From the NCBI GenBank assembly GCA_003667255.2, contig RCWM02000395.1, positions 248,001 to 312,000 of the forward strand: DNA of 64,000 nt, in the 5' to 3' direction. The notes under the pieces were generated by a model. The model had not been told where the DNA came from. It did no database searches and saw only the letters and a program-made list of their open reading frames with translations. The position numbers and the translations under genes were made by a program. Positions 49,136 to 60,069 of the stretch are shown here, piece by piece. Positions within the stretch are counted from its first letter, which is position 1. The number at the start of each line of letters is the position of its first letter. Source of the stretch: Euschistus heros. Lineage: Eukaryota; Arthropoda; Insecta; Hemiptera; Pentatomidae.

Positions 49136-49503
49136 AAATTGATTAAATGAAGGAAAAAGTTGATAACTATTTTGAAACGTAATGGACAGGTGATTTAGAT
49201 ATTATACAAAGACTAATAGCTTCAAAAGTTCACCAGACGAACTTATTCTATATATATGGATAGACATATCCATTATGTATTATTTTACCCAGTCATAGAA
49301 AAATTTACTCTTTTTGTGTGTTTTAGCATTAAATTTTTTTAAAATAAATAAAAAATTATTCCTAATAAAGAGATAAAAAAATGAGATAAATTATTTAGAA
49401 AAATAAATAGATTTAAAAAAAAAATATAAATATATATGAATAAAAAAAAAAAAAAAAAAATATAAAATTAAATAAATTTTATTTAAAATAAAATATATTT
49501 AAT
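49136..49503. other. Very AT-rich DNA
   Basis: Mostly A-rich sequence near 49360-49500, with no recognisable element. Confidence 0.4.
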
Positions 49504-49930
49504 ATGGGAAAATATTAGGCCCTAAAAACACAGTAGAAGGTTGGAAGTTACCAAGTAATGCTGAAATATATCAAAATGCAGAAAATATATCAGATGTAAT
49601 AAGAAAAAGAGGATTGATGTTTTTTGCACATTTATATCGAATGCCTGATAGTAGATTGGCAAGTAAGATTTTCAGATATCTGTGGGGTAAGAATTAACAA
49701 CAAGCTGGGTCAATGAAGTAAAAAGGGATTTAGAAAAAAAAACAATATAAAAACAGCATAGATAAAAATTAGAGAAGACTTTCGGCAAAAAGTATTAAAA
49801 ATGGAAGGATGGATTCCAAGGCAGGAAAGCGAAAAGGACTGGTGCAAAATTGTCTGAGGACAGAAAGAGAAATCATGGTGAACAGATGAAATCATACTGG
49901 AAGAAAAGAAAAGAACAAGAAATTGAAATA
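49504..49930 (+). mobile_element. LINE-D 3' fragment
   Basis: It closely matches 36940-37350: GGAAAATATTAGGCCCTAAA, AGAAGGTTGGAAGTTACCAA, TTTATATCGAATGCCTGATA and GGACTGGTGCAAAATTGTCT. Stops and indels differ from the 36.6-kb copy. The 3' poly(A) is not obvious. Confidence 0.85.
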
Positions 49931-50739
49931 ATCAATAATAATTTTAATTATTCCATTAAAACAATATATTCCTTAATTAATTAAATTTTTAATTTTTTAA
50001 TTTTATGATAACATATTATTTATTACGTTGCAAATTAGTAAGTGTGAATATATGGATACCATTTGAATTGATCAATGCATTGTACTGTCAAAATATGCAC
50101 TGAGGGATTATATCTTTATACATTATTAATATTATTTTAATATTTTTTATAATTATTATAGCAATTAAATTTATTCTTTTTTTTCAGGTACGTTCTGAAG
50201 ATGGTTTATTATGTGAGTTAGTAAATTTAATTACAATACATTTTATTGTTTTTAATCCACTAATAAATATCTTCTATTCTCTTTAAAATTATTATTAATT
50301 TGTTTTAAATATGGACTTTGCCGATTATGATTATTTGTTATTTCTCTTTTTTCACAGACATTGTTTTAAAAGAAGAAATATATCTTTATTTAATTAGTAT
50401 GAATAATTATAATTCTTACATCATTCAACTAGACAAATTCAAGTTAATTAGTTATATTTAAACGTTCTTACTTAACGAATAAAATGACAAAAATAATAAA
50501 AAAATAATTCAAATTAAATAGTTTATTTAGTTGATTTGCCTCAAATATAATAAACTGTATATTTACTCAAACCAACTAATCTCCCAATGTTATTCGTTTA
50601 GGTTCTTACTATCGCTCTGGGGCGACTTTAAAGAAGATGGCTTCGATACCATAAAATTTGGCTTTCTTAGGAGAGATAATGGGTAGTTAAGTAGATTTTG
50701 CTCATTAATTAGCTCATTGTTTTATTTATTTATTTCTTA
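49931..50739. other. Unassigned AT-rich DNA
   Basis: It contains the candidate microexon at 50188-50212. No other feature was recognised. Confidence 0.3.
50188..50212 (+). CDS. Candidate 25-nt microexon (speculative)
   Basis: A strong acceptor (pyrimidine tract ending TTTTTTCAG) and donor (GTGAGT) enclose 25 nt. Joined to the exon at 6221-6365, the phase works: AG|G gives Arg, then YVLKMVYY in frame. The distance is 44 kb and the peptide does not match what I expect after the FVFHD segment, so chance splice-like signals are a real alternative. Confidence 0.18.
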
Positions 50740-50964
50740 TTTGATTATGGCCGTCTGGGTCAGCGTGAAGTAACCATATGCAATGCTTTCAGTACTTTTT
50801 TATTTGATTTCCAATAGTTCTTCATTCGTTGACTTTGCCTTCTCCTTGTCTCTTCTGTCCAGATGCTAATTCTTTCTATCTTTTCCTTCTTCTGGAAACC
50901 CTTATAGTATCTCTCTCTCTGCCATGTCTTTCTTAATTCTTTCTTAATTCTCTGAATCCATTGG
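50740..50964 (-). mobile_element. LINE-D-related 3' terminal fragment
   Basis: The minus strand encodes WIQRIKKELRKTWQRERYYK, SIWTEETRRRQSQRMKNYWK then SNKK. These parallel the VNEVKRDLE and WSEDRKRKQGEQMKAYWKK segments of LINE-D, as a diverged subfamily. It abuts a LINE-A copy at 50965. Confidence 0.7.
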
Positions 50965-51405
50965 TTAAAAACTTGAAAAGAACTATTCATCTATTGCAGT
51001 TTATGATCTCTCTAGGCCATCTTCTTTTCAGATGCCTCGGAGGTTTATCGGGAATGGAGTGGGAAGCAAGCTGAGAAACTAATGGATTTGAGTGGTTATG
51101 GAGCTTACTATGAAAGGATAGGTATCTGGTTTGGGCTAACTCAGCAACATATGGAACATTAAGGTCTTTATGGATAAGTTTATTGGTGAAAAAGTAAGGG
51201 GAATTTAGGATTTTTCAAAGGATTTTGGATTGTAAGGATTGGATACGAGATGAATTTGATGGTTTAGTAGAGCCCCAAAGCTAAACTCCGTACGTCCAAA
51301 TAGGTCTAATCACAGTCATGTAAATAAGTCTTTTGTAATAATTTGGGAGGTTTGATTGTTTGTCTAGTAAATGTTGAAGTAGTCTGTTAGGACGAGCTGT
51401 CGCTT
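50965..51405 (-). mobile_element. LINE-A 3' end
   Basis: A minus-strand copy from TTAAAAACTTGAAAAGAACT through the C-terminal coding segment. It lacks the terminal 3' UTR with AATAAA, so it is truncated at both ends. Confidence 0.87.
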
Positions 51406-52154
51406 TATTCCTGTGTAATTAATTTTATTTATAATTATATTTCCGCATATTAAACAATATTTATTTGTTCGGTGCTAATACTTAATAAAATTAGTAAAAT
51501 CAATTTTTGTTTTTTTTATTATTTTATATTTATTGACATCTTGTATTGCGTTTGAAAATACATCGATTATTAAACAATATTATGGATACTAATCCCTTCT
51601 GTTCCTATTAACACCATAGAGCAGAACTGCAAACTAATAGCAATACATTTTGTATGATGTCAAGTTTAGTAGGAGCATATTAGGATAATAAAGTTACCTC
51701 TCGACCTATTAGTCGATTGTTTCATGGCTACGGTGTTCATCATGGTTTAGTGCTGGTTCTAAAACAGAGGGTTCCTGATTATTCCATATGAATTTATGTT
51801 TCCTAAAATTCATTTTACGATTGTATTTCTGAATTCGTAAGTGGACTTGACGCAATCAGTATTAATGTCATTACATTTTTTTTCATCATTACTTCTTCAT
51901 TATTGTTGTTATTTGGTTAGAAGAGAAAAAAACAGCTGATAGGCATTATTACTCTTATCTTTGAACGTCATAATACTGCCTGCATTTTAACAATAACTGA
52001 ACTTTTATCTTAACAATACTAAATTAGATAATAATATTATAGTATAATATTAAGTAGTTTGTATTAAAGTATAGTATAATATTAAACTAGATAATATAGC
52101 GAAAGCAAAAATCCACATAATAAAAAAAAGTAAATAAAAATAAAAAATAAATAC
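51406..52154. other. Unassigned DNA
   Basis: No gene or repeat was recognised. It is AT-rich, with a moderately GC-balanced patch at 51690-51800. Confidence 0.3.
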
Positions 52155-52163
52155 ATAATATAA

Positions 52164-52441
52164 TTTTTTTTTTTTTTTTAATAACAATTTATTGAAATTT
52201 AAAACTGTACAAAATTTATACATCAAGTAAATGTGCTGTTAACTATTAGAATAGCGTGACAAAACATGAAAAGTACTACCCATCAGTAGCACTTTAATAA
52301 AAAATTCTACACTAGAAGGTCTCTAGGCCATCTTCTATTCAGACGCCTCGGAGGATTGTCAGGAATAGTGTTGGAAGCAAGTTGAGAAATTAGGGGATTT
52401 GAGTGGTTATGGAGCTTACTATGAAAAGATAGATGTCTGGT
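52164..52441 (-). mobile_element. LINE-A 3' end with TSD
   Basis: A 278-bp, strongly 5'-truncated insertion. It starts with a T14-type tail and is flanked by 9-bp direct repeats ATAATATAA (52155-52163 and 52442-52450). The 3' UTR is nearly identical to the copy at 60070-60713, so both are recent products of the same source. Confidence 0.88.
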
Positions 52442-52450
52442 ATAATATAA

Positions 52451-52987
52451 AATACATATGAAATAAGAATTAAATACAAAATAATAATAATAAATGTAAA
52501 TGTAGGGGTTTTTCTGAAAACTTGAATGAAATGAAAACATAAAAAAATGATAATAGACAAATGTGGGCTGTTATGGTTTGCGACAAGTAAGAACAGGAAT
52601 AAAAAATCTGCTTACCAAATTTCTTGTCCTCCTTCGGAGATTTTTGGCCACTTCCCTGATTTCAAAATGCCACTACCAGAGCTCTGACGCAACAAATTCT
52701 CGCCCAAGAAAACGGGATTTTCTCTTCGTTGTTACGTGGAAATCTGGAAATTCTGTACTTTCTTGAATCGCCTTTCTGAACATTTATTGTGGTGAAATTT
52801 TAGATGACTGATGTCGGACTGATTTCGAACGCTCAGAACCACAAGATAAAACAGGTAAAAAAAAAGAAGCACAAAAATAAAGGAAACTGTACACATGTGC
52901 TTTGGAGACAATAGCGAAAGTGTGCTCTAGTCGGAAGCAGAAACTGAACAGGACTATGAGTGAATTTTAATCGTAGTTTCCAATTTC
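52451..52987. other. Unassigned DNA
   Basis: The interval 52590-52850 is less AT-rich and non-repetitive. A 67-codon plus-strand frame there has no recognised domain. Confidence 0.3.
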
Positions 52988-55145
52988 TTTTTTTTTTTTT
53001 TTTATTTCAAAACATCTTTATTCAGAATAAAATAGTACATTGATACATATATTATTAAAATATAATGTATCTAGACAATGTTTTACAAAATATCATCCTT
53101 TTGGATGTTTTTTAATGTGATGGAGTGTTAGTTAAAAACATAGTGTTACAGTTAAATAGCGACATTCAGTGGCGATGTTACACTGAGATTAAGGTAGCAA
53201 CAAAGGAAAAAAAGAAAAGGTTAGATAATGAAAAACTGATAGGGGAAAAAAATAAATAAAAACTAAAATTTAAATAAATAAATAAATAAAAAGAAATTAA
53301 AAGAGAGTTTTAAGACGAGAATTCGTCCTTCCATTCCAGTTGGTTGGCTTTGAAGGAGGATTTAAAGAAGAAAAAAAGAGGATTGGACAGGGTAGGAAGC
53401 ATATCGTAAAATTTGATGTGACAACGTTTTATGTACTGAACAGGGTTTTCTAGATTAAATCGAGATGCAAAATCAGTCAGTCGGTCTGTACGCCAAGGGG
53501 ACTGTCTTCGTATAGTCATTAGTGTTCTGTTTTGGAGTCTGTTTAATTTATTGATGGTATCTTGAACTAAGTGCCGAAAAAGAGGAGCTGCATGAAGAAG
53601 TCTAGGACGAAGGATAGCTTTATAAAGAAGAAGTTTCAATCGGACAGATAAAGTTGGAGAGCGAAAGAGATGTGGAAGAGAAGTGATTGTTTGACGAGTG
53701 AAGTTTAGACGATGACGGAAATGACTGGAAAAGGTTAGGTGTCGATCGAGGCGAACACCAAGGTAGTTAATAGATGATGCAATCGGAATTTCGGTATTAT
53801 TAAGCTTGATTGGCTGAATCTTTTTCCTTTGGGATTGGCGGGAAAATGAGAAAACTATGGCGTCAGTTTTAGAAGGGTTTATACAAATACCTAAATTGGA
53901 AAGGGAATCTGAAATTTGTTGAGCCACCGCTTGTATATTTTGAAGGGCTTTTGTAGTGCTGATGGAGGAGCTGTAGATCGCAATATCGTCGGCATAAGCT
54001 GATATTTCGACGCGTGGGTAACGAGTGCCGATTACATTTGCTGTGTAAATGGAGTAGAGGATAGGAGAAAGTACAGAGCCTTGTGGAACACCAATCCGAG
54101 AGGACTTATATGATGACAAGGAGTTTCCAACTCTATAGCAAAAGGAACGATTTGAGAAAAAAGACCGAAGTAGATTAAAGAGGAAAGGAGGAAATTCGTG
54201 ATGAAGAAGTTGAAGAAAAAGTTGCTCATGTTGAACGCAATCAAAAGCTTTTGTACAATCAAGGGAGATCATAGCGGTGGCGTGATTTTTAAGAAGAGCA
54301 GTGGTAACATAATGTTGTACACGTGAAAGTGAATGTACAACATTTAGACGAGGTTGGAAGCCTGTCTGTTCGTAAGGGATAATTGAGAGTTCATCGCAAT
54401 AAGTTTGAATATGCGGGAGCAATAATTTTTCAAAAAGCTTTCCTAAATGGGAGAGGAGGCTAATGGGACGGTAATGATCCGGATTTAAGCCAGTTTTATT
54501 AGGTTTCAAAAGAGGTATAATAATGGCTTTTTGCCATGAGCTGGGGAAATGTCCAAGAACTGAGCAATTGTTGTAGATGGAGGTAAGATAATTTAAGGTT
54601 ATGCGAGGAAGATGGCGGAGAAGAATAGCCTGTATATTATCTGGCCCAGGTGCTTTCTTAGGTGCCATTCGAAATATCGTTGCTTTAACTAATTTAGCAT
54701 CAAAATGGGGTACATCGGAAGATTTAAATGGCAGAAAAGGAGGAACATGAGGAAGAGGTGCAGAAAAATGTTGAGCATAATGATCACAAAGAGCTTGTGC
54801 TTGCTCTTGTGCTGTAGGAAGCGGAGAGTGTAAAGTGGGAAGGTTAATAGGAAGGCGTTTATGATAAGATGATCGCGATAATTTCCAAAATTTTTGTAAA
54901 TTTTGGGAGGCAGCTGTTATTTTATTTTCCCAGATTGACCAATTTCTTTTACTAAGAAATTTCCTTAAGTACGCTTTGGTTCGTTTGAAGACAAACAATG
55001 TTGGAGAGAGTAGGTTTAGGTCGTGGAGTATGGTTGATATTTTAGTATAGCTAGGGCAATCAATGATGATCCTCATACAAATGTTTTGAATCCTTTTTAA
55101 GTTATTATAGTTAGATGCACAAGTTGAGCTCCACACGAGTGAAGC
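52988..55145 (-). mobile_element. Non-LTR retrotransposon (LINE-B), 5'-truncated
   Basis: A minus-strand element whose 3' end is a poly(A) tail (T16 at 52988-53003), with an AATAAA signal 13 bp upstream of it (reverse of TTTATT at 53017-53022). About 290 bp of 3' UTR follow the stop codon. It encodes the reverse transcriptase at 53310-55166. At its 5' side it abuts LINE-A sequence, and the first 70 codons derive from another LINE end. Confidence 0.88.
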
Positions 55146-55166
55146 ATGGAACATGATAACATTCAT
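53310..55166 (-). CDS. LINE-B reverse transcriptase ORF, chimeric N-terminus
   Basis: This 618-codon uninterrupted frame encodes a Jockey/I-group-type reverse transcriptase without its endonuclease. Residues about 73-150 look like the linker before the RT. The RT motifs follow in order: KAPGPDN (171-177), NPDHYRPISLLSHLGK (228-243), EQTGFQP (266-272), LDCTKAFD with catalytic D303, PQGSVLSP (361-368), catalytic YADD (391-394), INPSKTDAIVFS (429-440) and YLGVRLDRHLTFSSH (468-482), then a thumb/C-terminal region. Residues 1-70 (VWSSTCASNYNNLKRIQN...) align with the same region as residues about 520-590, so the front is the end of a different LINE fused in frame. The apparent Met start is therefore not a native start. 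All catalytic residues are present, but endonuclease and 5' end are missing. Confidence 0.9.
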   Translation of the reverse strand: MNVIMFHASLVWSSTCASNYNNLKRIQNICMRIIIDCPSYTKISTILHDLNLLSPTLFVFKRTKAYLRKFLSKRNWSIWENKITAASQNLQKFWKLSRSSYHKRLPINLPTLHSPLPTAQEQAQALCDHYAQHFSAPLPHVPPFLPFKSSDVPHFDAKLVKATIFRMAPKKAPGPDNIQAILLRHLPRITLNYLTSIYNNCSVLGHFPSSWQKAIIIPLLKPNKTGLNPDHYRPISLLSHLGKLFEKLLLPHIQTYCDELSIIPYEQTGFQPRLNVVHSLSRVQHYVTTALLKNHATAMISLDCTKAFDCVQHEQLFLQLLHHEFPPFLFNLLRSFFSNRSFCYRVGNSLSSYKSSRIGVPQGSVLSPILYSIYTANVIGTRYPRVEISAYADDIAIYSSSISTTKALQNIQAVAQQISDSLSNLGICINPSKTDAIVFSFSRQSQRKKIQPIKLNNTEIPIASSINYLGVRLDRHLTFSSHFRHRLNFTRQTITSLPHLFRSPTLSVRLKLLLYKAILRPRLLHAAPLFRHLVQDTINKLNRLQNRTLMTIRRQSPWRTDRLTDFASRFNLENPVQYIKRCHIKFYDMLPTLSNPLFFFFKSSFKANQLEWKDEFSS

Positions 55167-55690
55167 TAAGCTTTTTATGGATCAGTTTGTTTGTGACGTA
55201 ATAAGAAGCATTGAGGAATTTTCGAAGGAATTGGGATTGCAACAAAGAATTGTTACCTGCATCAAAAATAATTATTGGCAGAAAGATGCGTACATGTAAT
55301 TGAAAACAATGAAATTTATATGGATTACTATTTTTTTTTTTTTTTTTTTTTAAGTACTGTTTTATGGAGGATTTTGGATATAAAGGGGCTTTATATCATG
55401 GATATGAAATGACTTGTGTGGTTTAGTGGAGACCGAAAGCTGAACTCCGTATGTCCAAACATGTGTAATAAATATACTATAAATGGGTCTTTTGCTTTTT
55501 ATTATTATAAAAGCTTCGAACGTTTGTTAGTAAATGCTGGTAGTCTATAACGACGAGCTATGATTTGTTGTTTTAGAATTGTATCTGAATTCTAAGTATG
55601 ACGTTTGTCCAAATGGAGTTCTAGCTAATAGATCTATTCTAGAGGGATCAATGGAACATTATTAAAGGATACTGTAGGCATTATAAATAT
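55146..55690 (-). mobile_element. LINE-A fragments, interrupted
   Basis: Minus-strand LINE-A text (TTTTTATGGATCAGTTTGTT...) runs to about 55250. An unrelated insert with T20 (about 55332-55351) follows, then LINE-A resumes from about 55360 to 55690 through GGAGTTCTAGCTAATAGATC. This is either one copy split by an insertion or two copies. Confidence 0.7.
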
Positions 55691-56249
55691 AGCAGGACAA
55701 CTTGACATTCGAATCCTTCTGCCCTAGGTTTCCTTATAAACTTTATGGGTCTTTTTGTAAAATATTTTCATTTCCTTAAGTGACGCGTCGTGTACCCCCA
55801 AGGGACCGGGGGTTCTTTGAGGGGGGGGGGTCGCGGTGCCGTCTTCAATTCCAAAGCTATTTGAAAGGATCATATATCCGTTTTATAGCCGTAGAGGCCA
55901 ACTTTCAAACCTGATATGGACATTTACAGGGCTGTTAAAAGTTTTATTGTAAATAGCACTTTTAGTTAAAAAATGTGACTCTTGTTCTCAATTTTTATGT
56001 TTCGCTAGCATTTTTTTCCCAACGGTTTTGGTTCTTTTTTTTCTAATGATACTACTAATTTTGGCCCTTAATCGATGAGGAGTGAAATAAAAATATACCA
56101 AAATTATAAATATTATGAACTATAGTGTTATCTTTAGTTAAATAGATAACACTGGTCAACGCAATTTTTGTTTCCTTCATTTTTTTATTTGTTATTGGGT
56201 ATTTCAAAGGCCCTGGCTATGAAAAAAATACTGGGAGATTGCTAACAGC
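55691..56249. other. Unassigned DNA with GC-rich hairpin
   Basis: At 55793-55850 there is a GC-rich stretch with ACCCCCAAGGGACCGGGGGT, which can fold, followed by a G10 run. The rest is AT-rich without a recognised gene. Confidence 0.35.
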
Positions 56250-57303
56250 TTTATTTTGTGAAATATAAAGTTTTACTGTGTTAATTAAAAAATATAAGGA
56301 AATTAATACATAATGTTAACAAAAGTTTATTGAACATTATTATCAAATGATCTTTTATAGGATTTCCCTGAATAAACGACTTTAGGTAGATCTCTTTGCA
56401 TAAAATATTTGTGTATTTTTCTTTCAAACTCGTCGAGTGTGCAATAAGTATGGATCCATACTTGTTACCGCTGTGGAACAAAACACACTTTTAACTTTTT
56501 TCGCTGCTGTCCATAAAATACACCAATCCTTAGGCTTGTAGTTTATTAAACTCATCTGTTGTTAAGTACCACCAACATTGTTACAAAAGACTGTATCCTT
56601 CTCTTGAGAAAAATACGGTAACAGATTCTTTTCCCGGGTACGATAAAAGTAATGTTGGTTTTGGGATTAAGCAATTTTTTTATCTTTTATACGAGATGCA
56701 AAAATTTCTGAAGGTTCTTTCGGTGCCTTCAGATCCCTCACTAAATCATTTAGTTGTTTCTGATTAAACAGTTAAGGTTCTAAAAGGCTACATTTGTAAT
56801 CTGGATCAGAGTCATCACTTGGTATATTTTTCTCACGTTCATAGAGATTTGGATCATCAGAGGATTTAGATATGCTGTGTTGTACCTCTTATGATTTTAA
56901 TTGAGGTCGTTGAGCAGAAGATAAGTTAGGCATATGACCACTTACTTCGATTTCCAGGGTTAGTTCCATTTATTTTCATAACGCAGAAGTAGCCAACATC
57001 ATGATAGTTTTGAGGTTCCCGCCAAATCATGGGAGTTACGAACTTCACTGCATATCCTTTCCAGCTGGACCATAGCCGTAGACACACAACACATTTTTGG
57101 TAAACAATATGAGGAACCCATGGCTTGTTCTGATTGTACAAATCTATTTTGAAGTATTTATGATATGCAGTTTTTACAAAGTCTAATATACGTTTTTCAT
57201 ATTTTTCAAATATACCGCAAAAACAATCTGGATTAAACACACAACACCGCCTGGACAAATGCATATCGAAAACAACAACAGAATATATTGTACTGTCCAA
57301 CAA
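56250..57303 (-). pseudogene. Decayed repetitive arthropod gene, unknown function
   Basis: The minus strand reads as one old protein in several frames. The first 125 codons (57303-56926) include NKPWVPHIVYQKCVVCLRLW, VTPMIWREPQNYHDVGYFC and KINGTNPGNRSKW. After a frameshift come MPNLSSAQRP, LNDLVRDLKAPKEPSEIFAS, FYRTREKNLLPYFSQEKDTV, YKPKDWCIF and HSGNKYGSILIAHSTSLKEK. I recall this set of motifs from a widespread, multi-copy, uncharacterised family in arthropod genomes, probably transposon-linked. The WREP...YFC Cys pattern suggests metal binding. Several stops and shifts make it non-functional. Family membership is from memory; the function is unknown. Confidence 0.6.
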
Positions 57304-57534
57304 AAATTTAAAATCTAAGTAAAAATACTAAATAAGGTTGGTAGGCTATAACATAAAAACAAAAGCTGTTAGAGAAACATTGTTGTCATATTTTCAAAAT
57401 GTGTATGAAATTGAGTTAGAAACAACAAAAAAGTCACAGGAAACAAACAATTTCTTTGTTTTTGTTGACCAGTGTAAGTAGGCTGTGTGTGTAACAACCC
57501 AATAAAGTTGGGCAGCAGTATGTTTTTTTGTATC
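57304..57534. other. Unassigned DNA
   Basis: Nothing recognised between the pseudogene and the AT tract. Confidence 0.3.
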
Positions 57535-57536
57535 AA

Positions 57537-57607
<71 letters not shown>
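57535..57607. repeat. (AT)n microsatellite
   Basis: About 36 units with two ATAC interruptions. Tyr-Ile repeat open frames here are spurious. Confidence 0.96.
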
Positions 57608-57608
<1 letters not shown>

Positions 57609-59324
57609 GCATATATCTCTCTGGACATATCCTTGATCTATTCTTTTCTCCCAGCCATTGAGATATTAAGTTTTTTTTTGCAAGTCAGTGAACAATAAAA
57701 ATGTAAAAATAACAATAATAATTTTTAATCTAGAATTCTTGATGATAAGACGCGATAATCACTAAAGATGAATCGTGTTTATGAAAGACATTACTGTGAT
57801 AATATTATCGCAAAGCAGACTACAAAAGAAGAAGAGGACTTCCATTATATGAAAGGAATAGCCCTTGATGCAGACGACAAAACAAGGTACTTAGCGATCA
57901 GAGGACGAGGTAACAGACAGACAAACAATGAAGGAGAGAGGCGCAGAGGTACAATTATGCACACCCTGTGGCCTTGTGAATAGCCCATGGGAAACTTTTT
58001 AAAGGAGCGCTCTTTAAAACTCACCCCCAGTCGCTTCGGCTACCCGGCTCTTTGTGCTTGTTTAATAGGATTTGTCTCTGCCTTTTGTAAATAGGGAAAA
58101 TTTTCTACGACTTCCTTCAGTGTTTATTCTAGTTTTTTTTTTTTTTAAACTGTTATCGGCCGCAAGAGATCGTTAGCATATCAATTCTATCCCCCTCAAT
58201 GTTTTTTTGTTTTTTTTAATTTTTAAGAATTGAAAATTAAAAGTCGATTCCTATATATTCTCAGAGTACTTGCCAATATGAAGTCACAAGTCTTTACCGC
58301 CTTTGGTTTTTGGAATTTCTTTTAGCTAAGCCATTAAATATGCTCTAGGTTTATAACGCTAATTATCTAAAGAATAAAAGTTTCCATAATTATCTATTTT
58401 GTTAGTTATATGAACTTAAATATATCGAAAATGTCAGGACCGTAACTTTCCCATGTCTTAGTTGACAATTTTCTAAATTATGTTTTCAATAAGGCAAGCG
58501 ACTTCTGGTTAAAACTTTTGGCATTTCTTGAAAAATAAGCCTTTCTTTAATAGGTTTCAACCTTGAAATCAAGGGTCTAAAAAAAAATTTACGGAAAAAA
58601 ACGTGTGTCCCAAGGTTTGTTTGTCAGTACCGTAACCAAAATGAAACCTCCCGGGTTATTATTATCACAGGTAAATATTGAGCGCCAATTCGATTTTTCA
58701 AGAGTGGCAACACTGCTGAGACGAGAGCCGCCACTAAGGATCTCCACTACTTCAGCCTTCGTCGTGCCCTTGACTTGTAACCTTGATAACCAGATTTGTA
58801 CATTTTGATTAGTCAACACCATAACGCTAGATTTTTATTAATTTCCTTCAACTAATGAATCAGCTGTTTTTTTTGTTTTTTTACTTAAAACGGTTGTTAG
58901 GTTAGTTAAAATTTTTCAAAGTTTGGTTCTCGAAAATGGCAAGGAATCTGAGAATGACCCATGATGGTTTTGAGTACTACTATCGACGAGGCACTCCAGT
59001 CTCTTCACGAGCTCAAAATACCTTTTATCGATTCTAATCTTGCTCCGGTTCATTTCCATGTTTTAGTCACAACTTATCAGGTTATCCTCCTTCATCTTCA
59101 TACAAACTCTAAATCAACGTACGAAGTAATAAAAGCTTCTGTTATACCTTCTCATATTGATATGAGAAATAAGAGTATTATTAAGTTGAAATAAGAGAAT
59201 ATAAAACATTAAATCAACTTTGAATTAAATGTTTTTTAGATCTACTAGGATCTGACAATTTTTGGCGACCGAAGGACATCCTTGGCCACTAACCTTCCAA
59301 ACAAATTAGGTTTCTTCCAGAATT
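57608..59324. other. Unassigned DNA, some non-repetitive blocks
   Basis: A plus-strand 71-codon frame at 57768-57983 and overlapping frames at 58589-58822 on both strands have no recognised domain. The 58600-58780 block is GC-richer and contains GAGTGGCAACACTGC, reminiscent of an insect core-promoter motif. It could be a promoter region, but this is unproven. Confidence 0.3.
58936..59037 (+). CDS. Short ORF, 33 codons (uncertain)
   Basis: It starts at CGAAAATGGC, a fair initiation context, and encodes MARNLRMTHDGFEYYYRRG followed by 14 residues, then TAA. The aromatic FEYYYR stretch resembles the start of FLYWCH-like zinc fingers, but no Cys/His follow. It may be a transposon remnant, a first exon without a donor, or chance. 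Confidence 0.2.
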   Translation: MARNLRMTHDGFEYYYRRGTPVSSRAQNTFYRF

Positions 59325-59669
59325 TTTGAAAATAAAGTACTGCGTGGAATATTTGGCCCAAAAAAGGATGAAGAAACAGGAGAATTTAGATGGCTTCACA
59401 ATGCGGAACCGCGCGAATTAATTAAGTAATAGCAGCGCGGCGCTTAAAATGGGCTTGTAAAGTCGGTTGTAATAATGATCGAATATCAGCCGTATCGAAT
59501 ACAGTTATGAGCCGTCGGGTAAACAACCGAAGGGTAGACCGTGACGAAGATGGGAGGATTGCATCTTGGCCGACCAGGGGGATTTGGGTTTTGGAGGAGT
59601 GGATTGAAGGAAAGTGTGCGGTCGACGGTTGGTGGTGTCGGCATCGAACCTTCGGGTTCGTTAAGCCTT
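59325..59669 (+). mobile_element. LINE-F C-terminal fragment and 3' tail
   Basis: The plus strand encodes FENKVLRGIFGPKKDEETGE and FRWLHNAEPRELI, then, after a frame change, GKQPKGRPWRRWEDCILADQ. These are the closing segments of several LINE reverse transcriptases (LR.IFGP...W...N.EL). It ends in a tail with CATCGAACCTTCGGGTTCGT, also found alone at 24321-24372. Stops break the frame. Confidence 0.7.
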
Positions 59670-60056
59670 AATTTAATTTTTTAATTTTAACTTTAATCTT
59701 CCAGAATTAAACGATTTCATTATTTTTTGTCCACAAAAATGCTATTTTAAGATCTGCCAGGATTCCACCGTTTTTAAGGTAGCCGAAGGATATTCCGCCA
59801 TTGTTGTCCTTTTAGTTTTTGCCCTCAAGGATACTATTTTTTTTTTAATCTTCCAGGTTTTTACGATTTTTTAAGTTTACGTCCCTAAGGATAAAATAAT
59901 AATAATATAGACCCCATGATCCCTAATAAGCAAGGTAGGTTATAATAAATCAGTTTTAGTTTTTGACCTGGTGTGTTAAAACTGTAAAAAAGAATCTTTT
60001 ATTTTCACCTATTGGTGAATTAAATTATTTTGATTTAATTTGATTTATTTAGAGTG
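59670..60056. repeat. Weak local repeats after LINE-F
   Basis: Segments near 59235, 59745 and 59840 share AGATCT.C.AGGAT...C...TTTTT...CCGAAGGA-like text. They may be parts of one decayed repeat surrounding LINE-F. No gene. Confidence 0.35.
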
Positions 60057-60069
60057 CATTGTTTAGAGT

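Noticed and set aside
52563..52766. 67-codon plus-strand open frame
   Set aside because: No domain and no relation to the neighbouring LINE elements.
58600..58830. Coding exon on either strand
   Set aside because: Both strands are open for about 70 codons with no domain or clear splice sites. More likely a GC-richer non-coding block.
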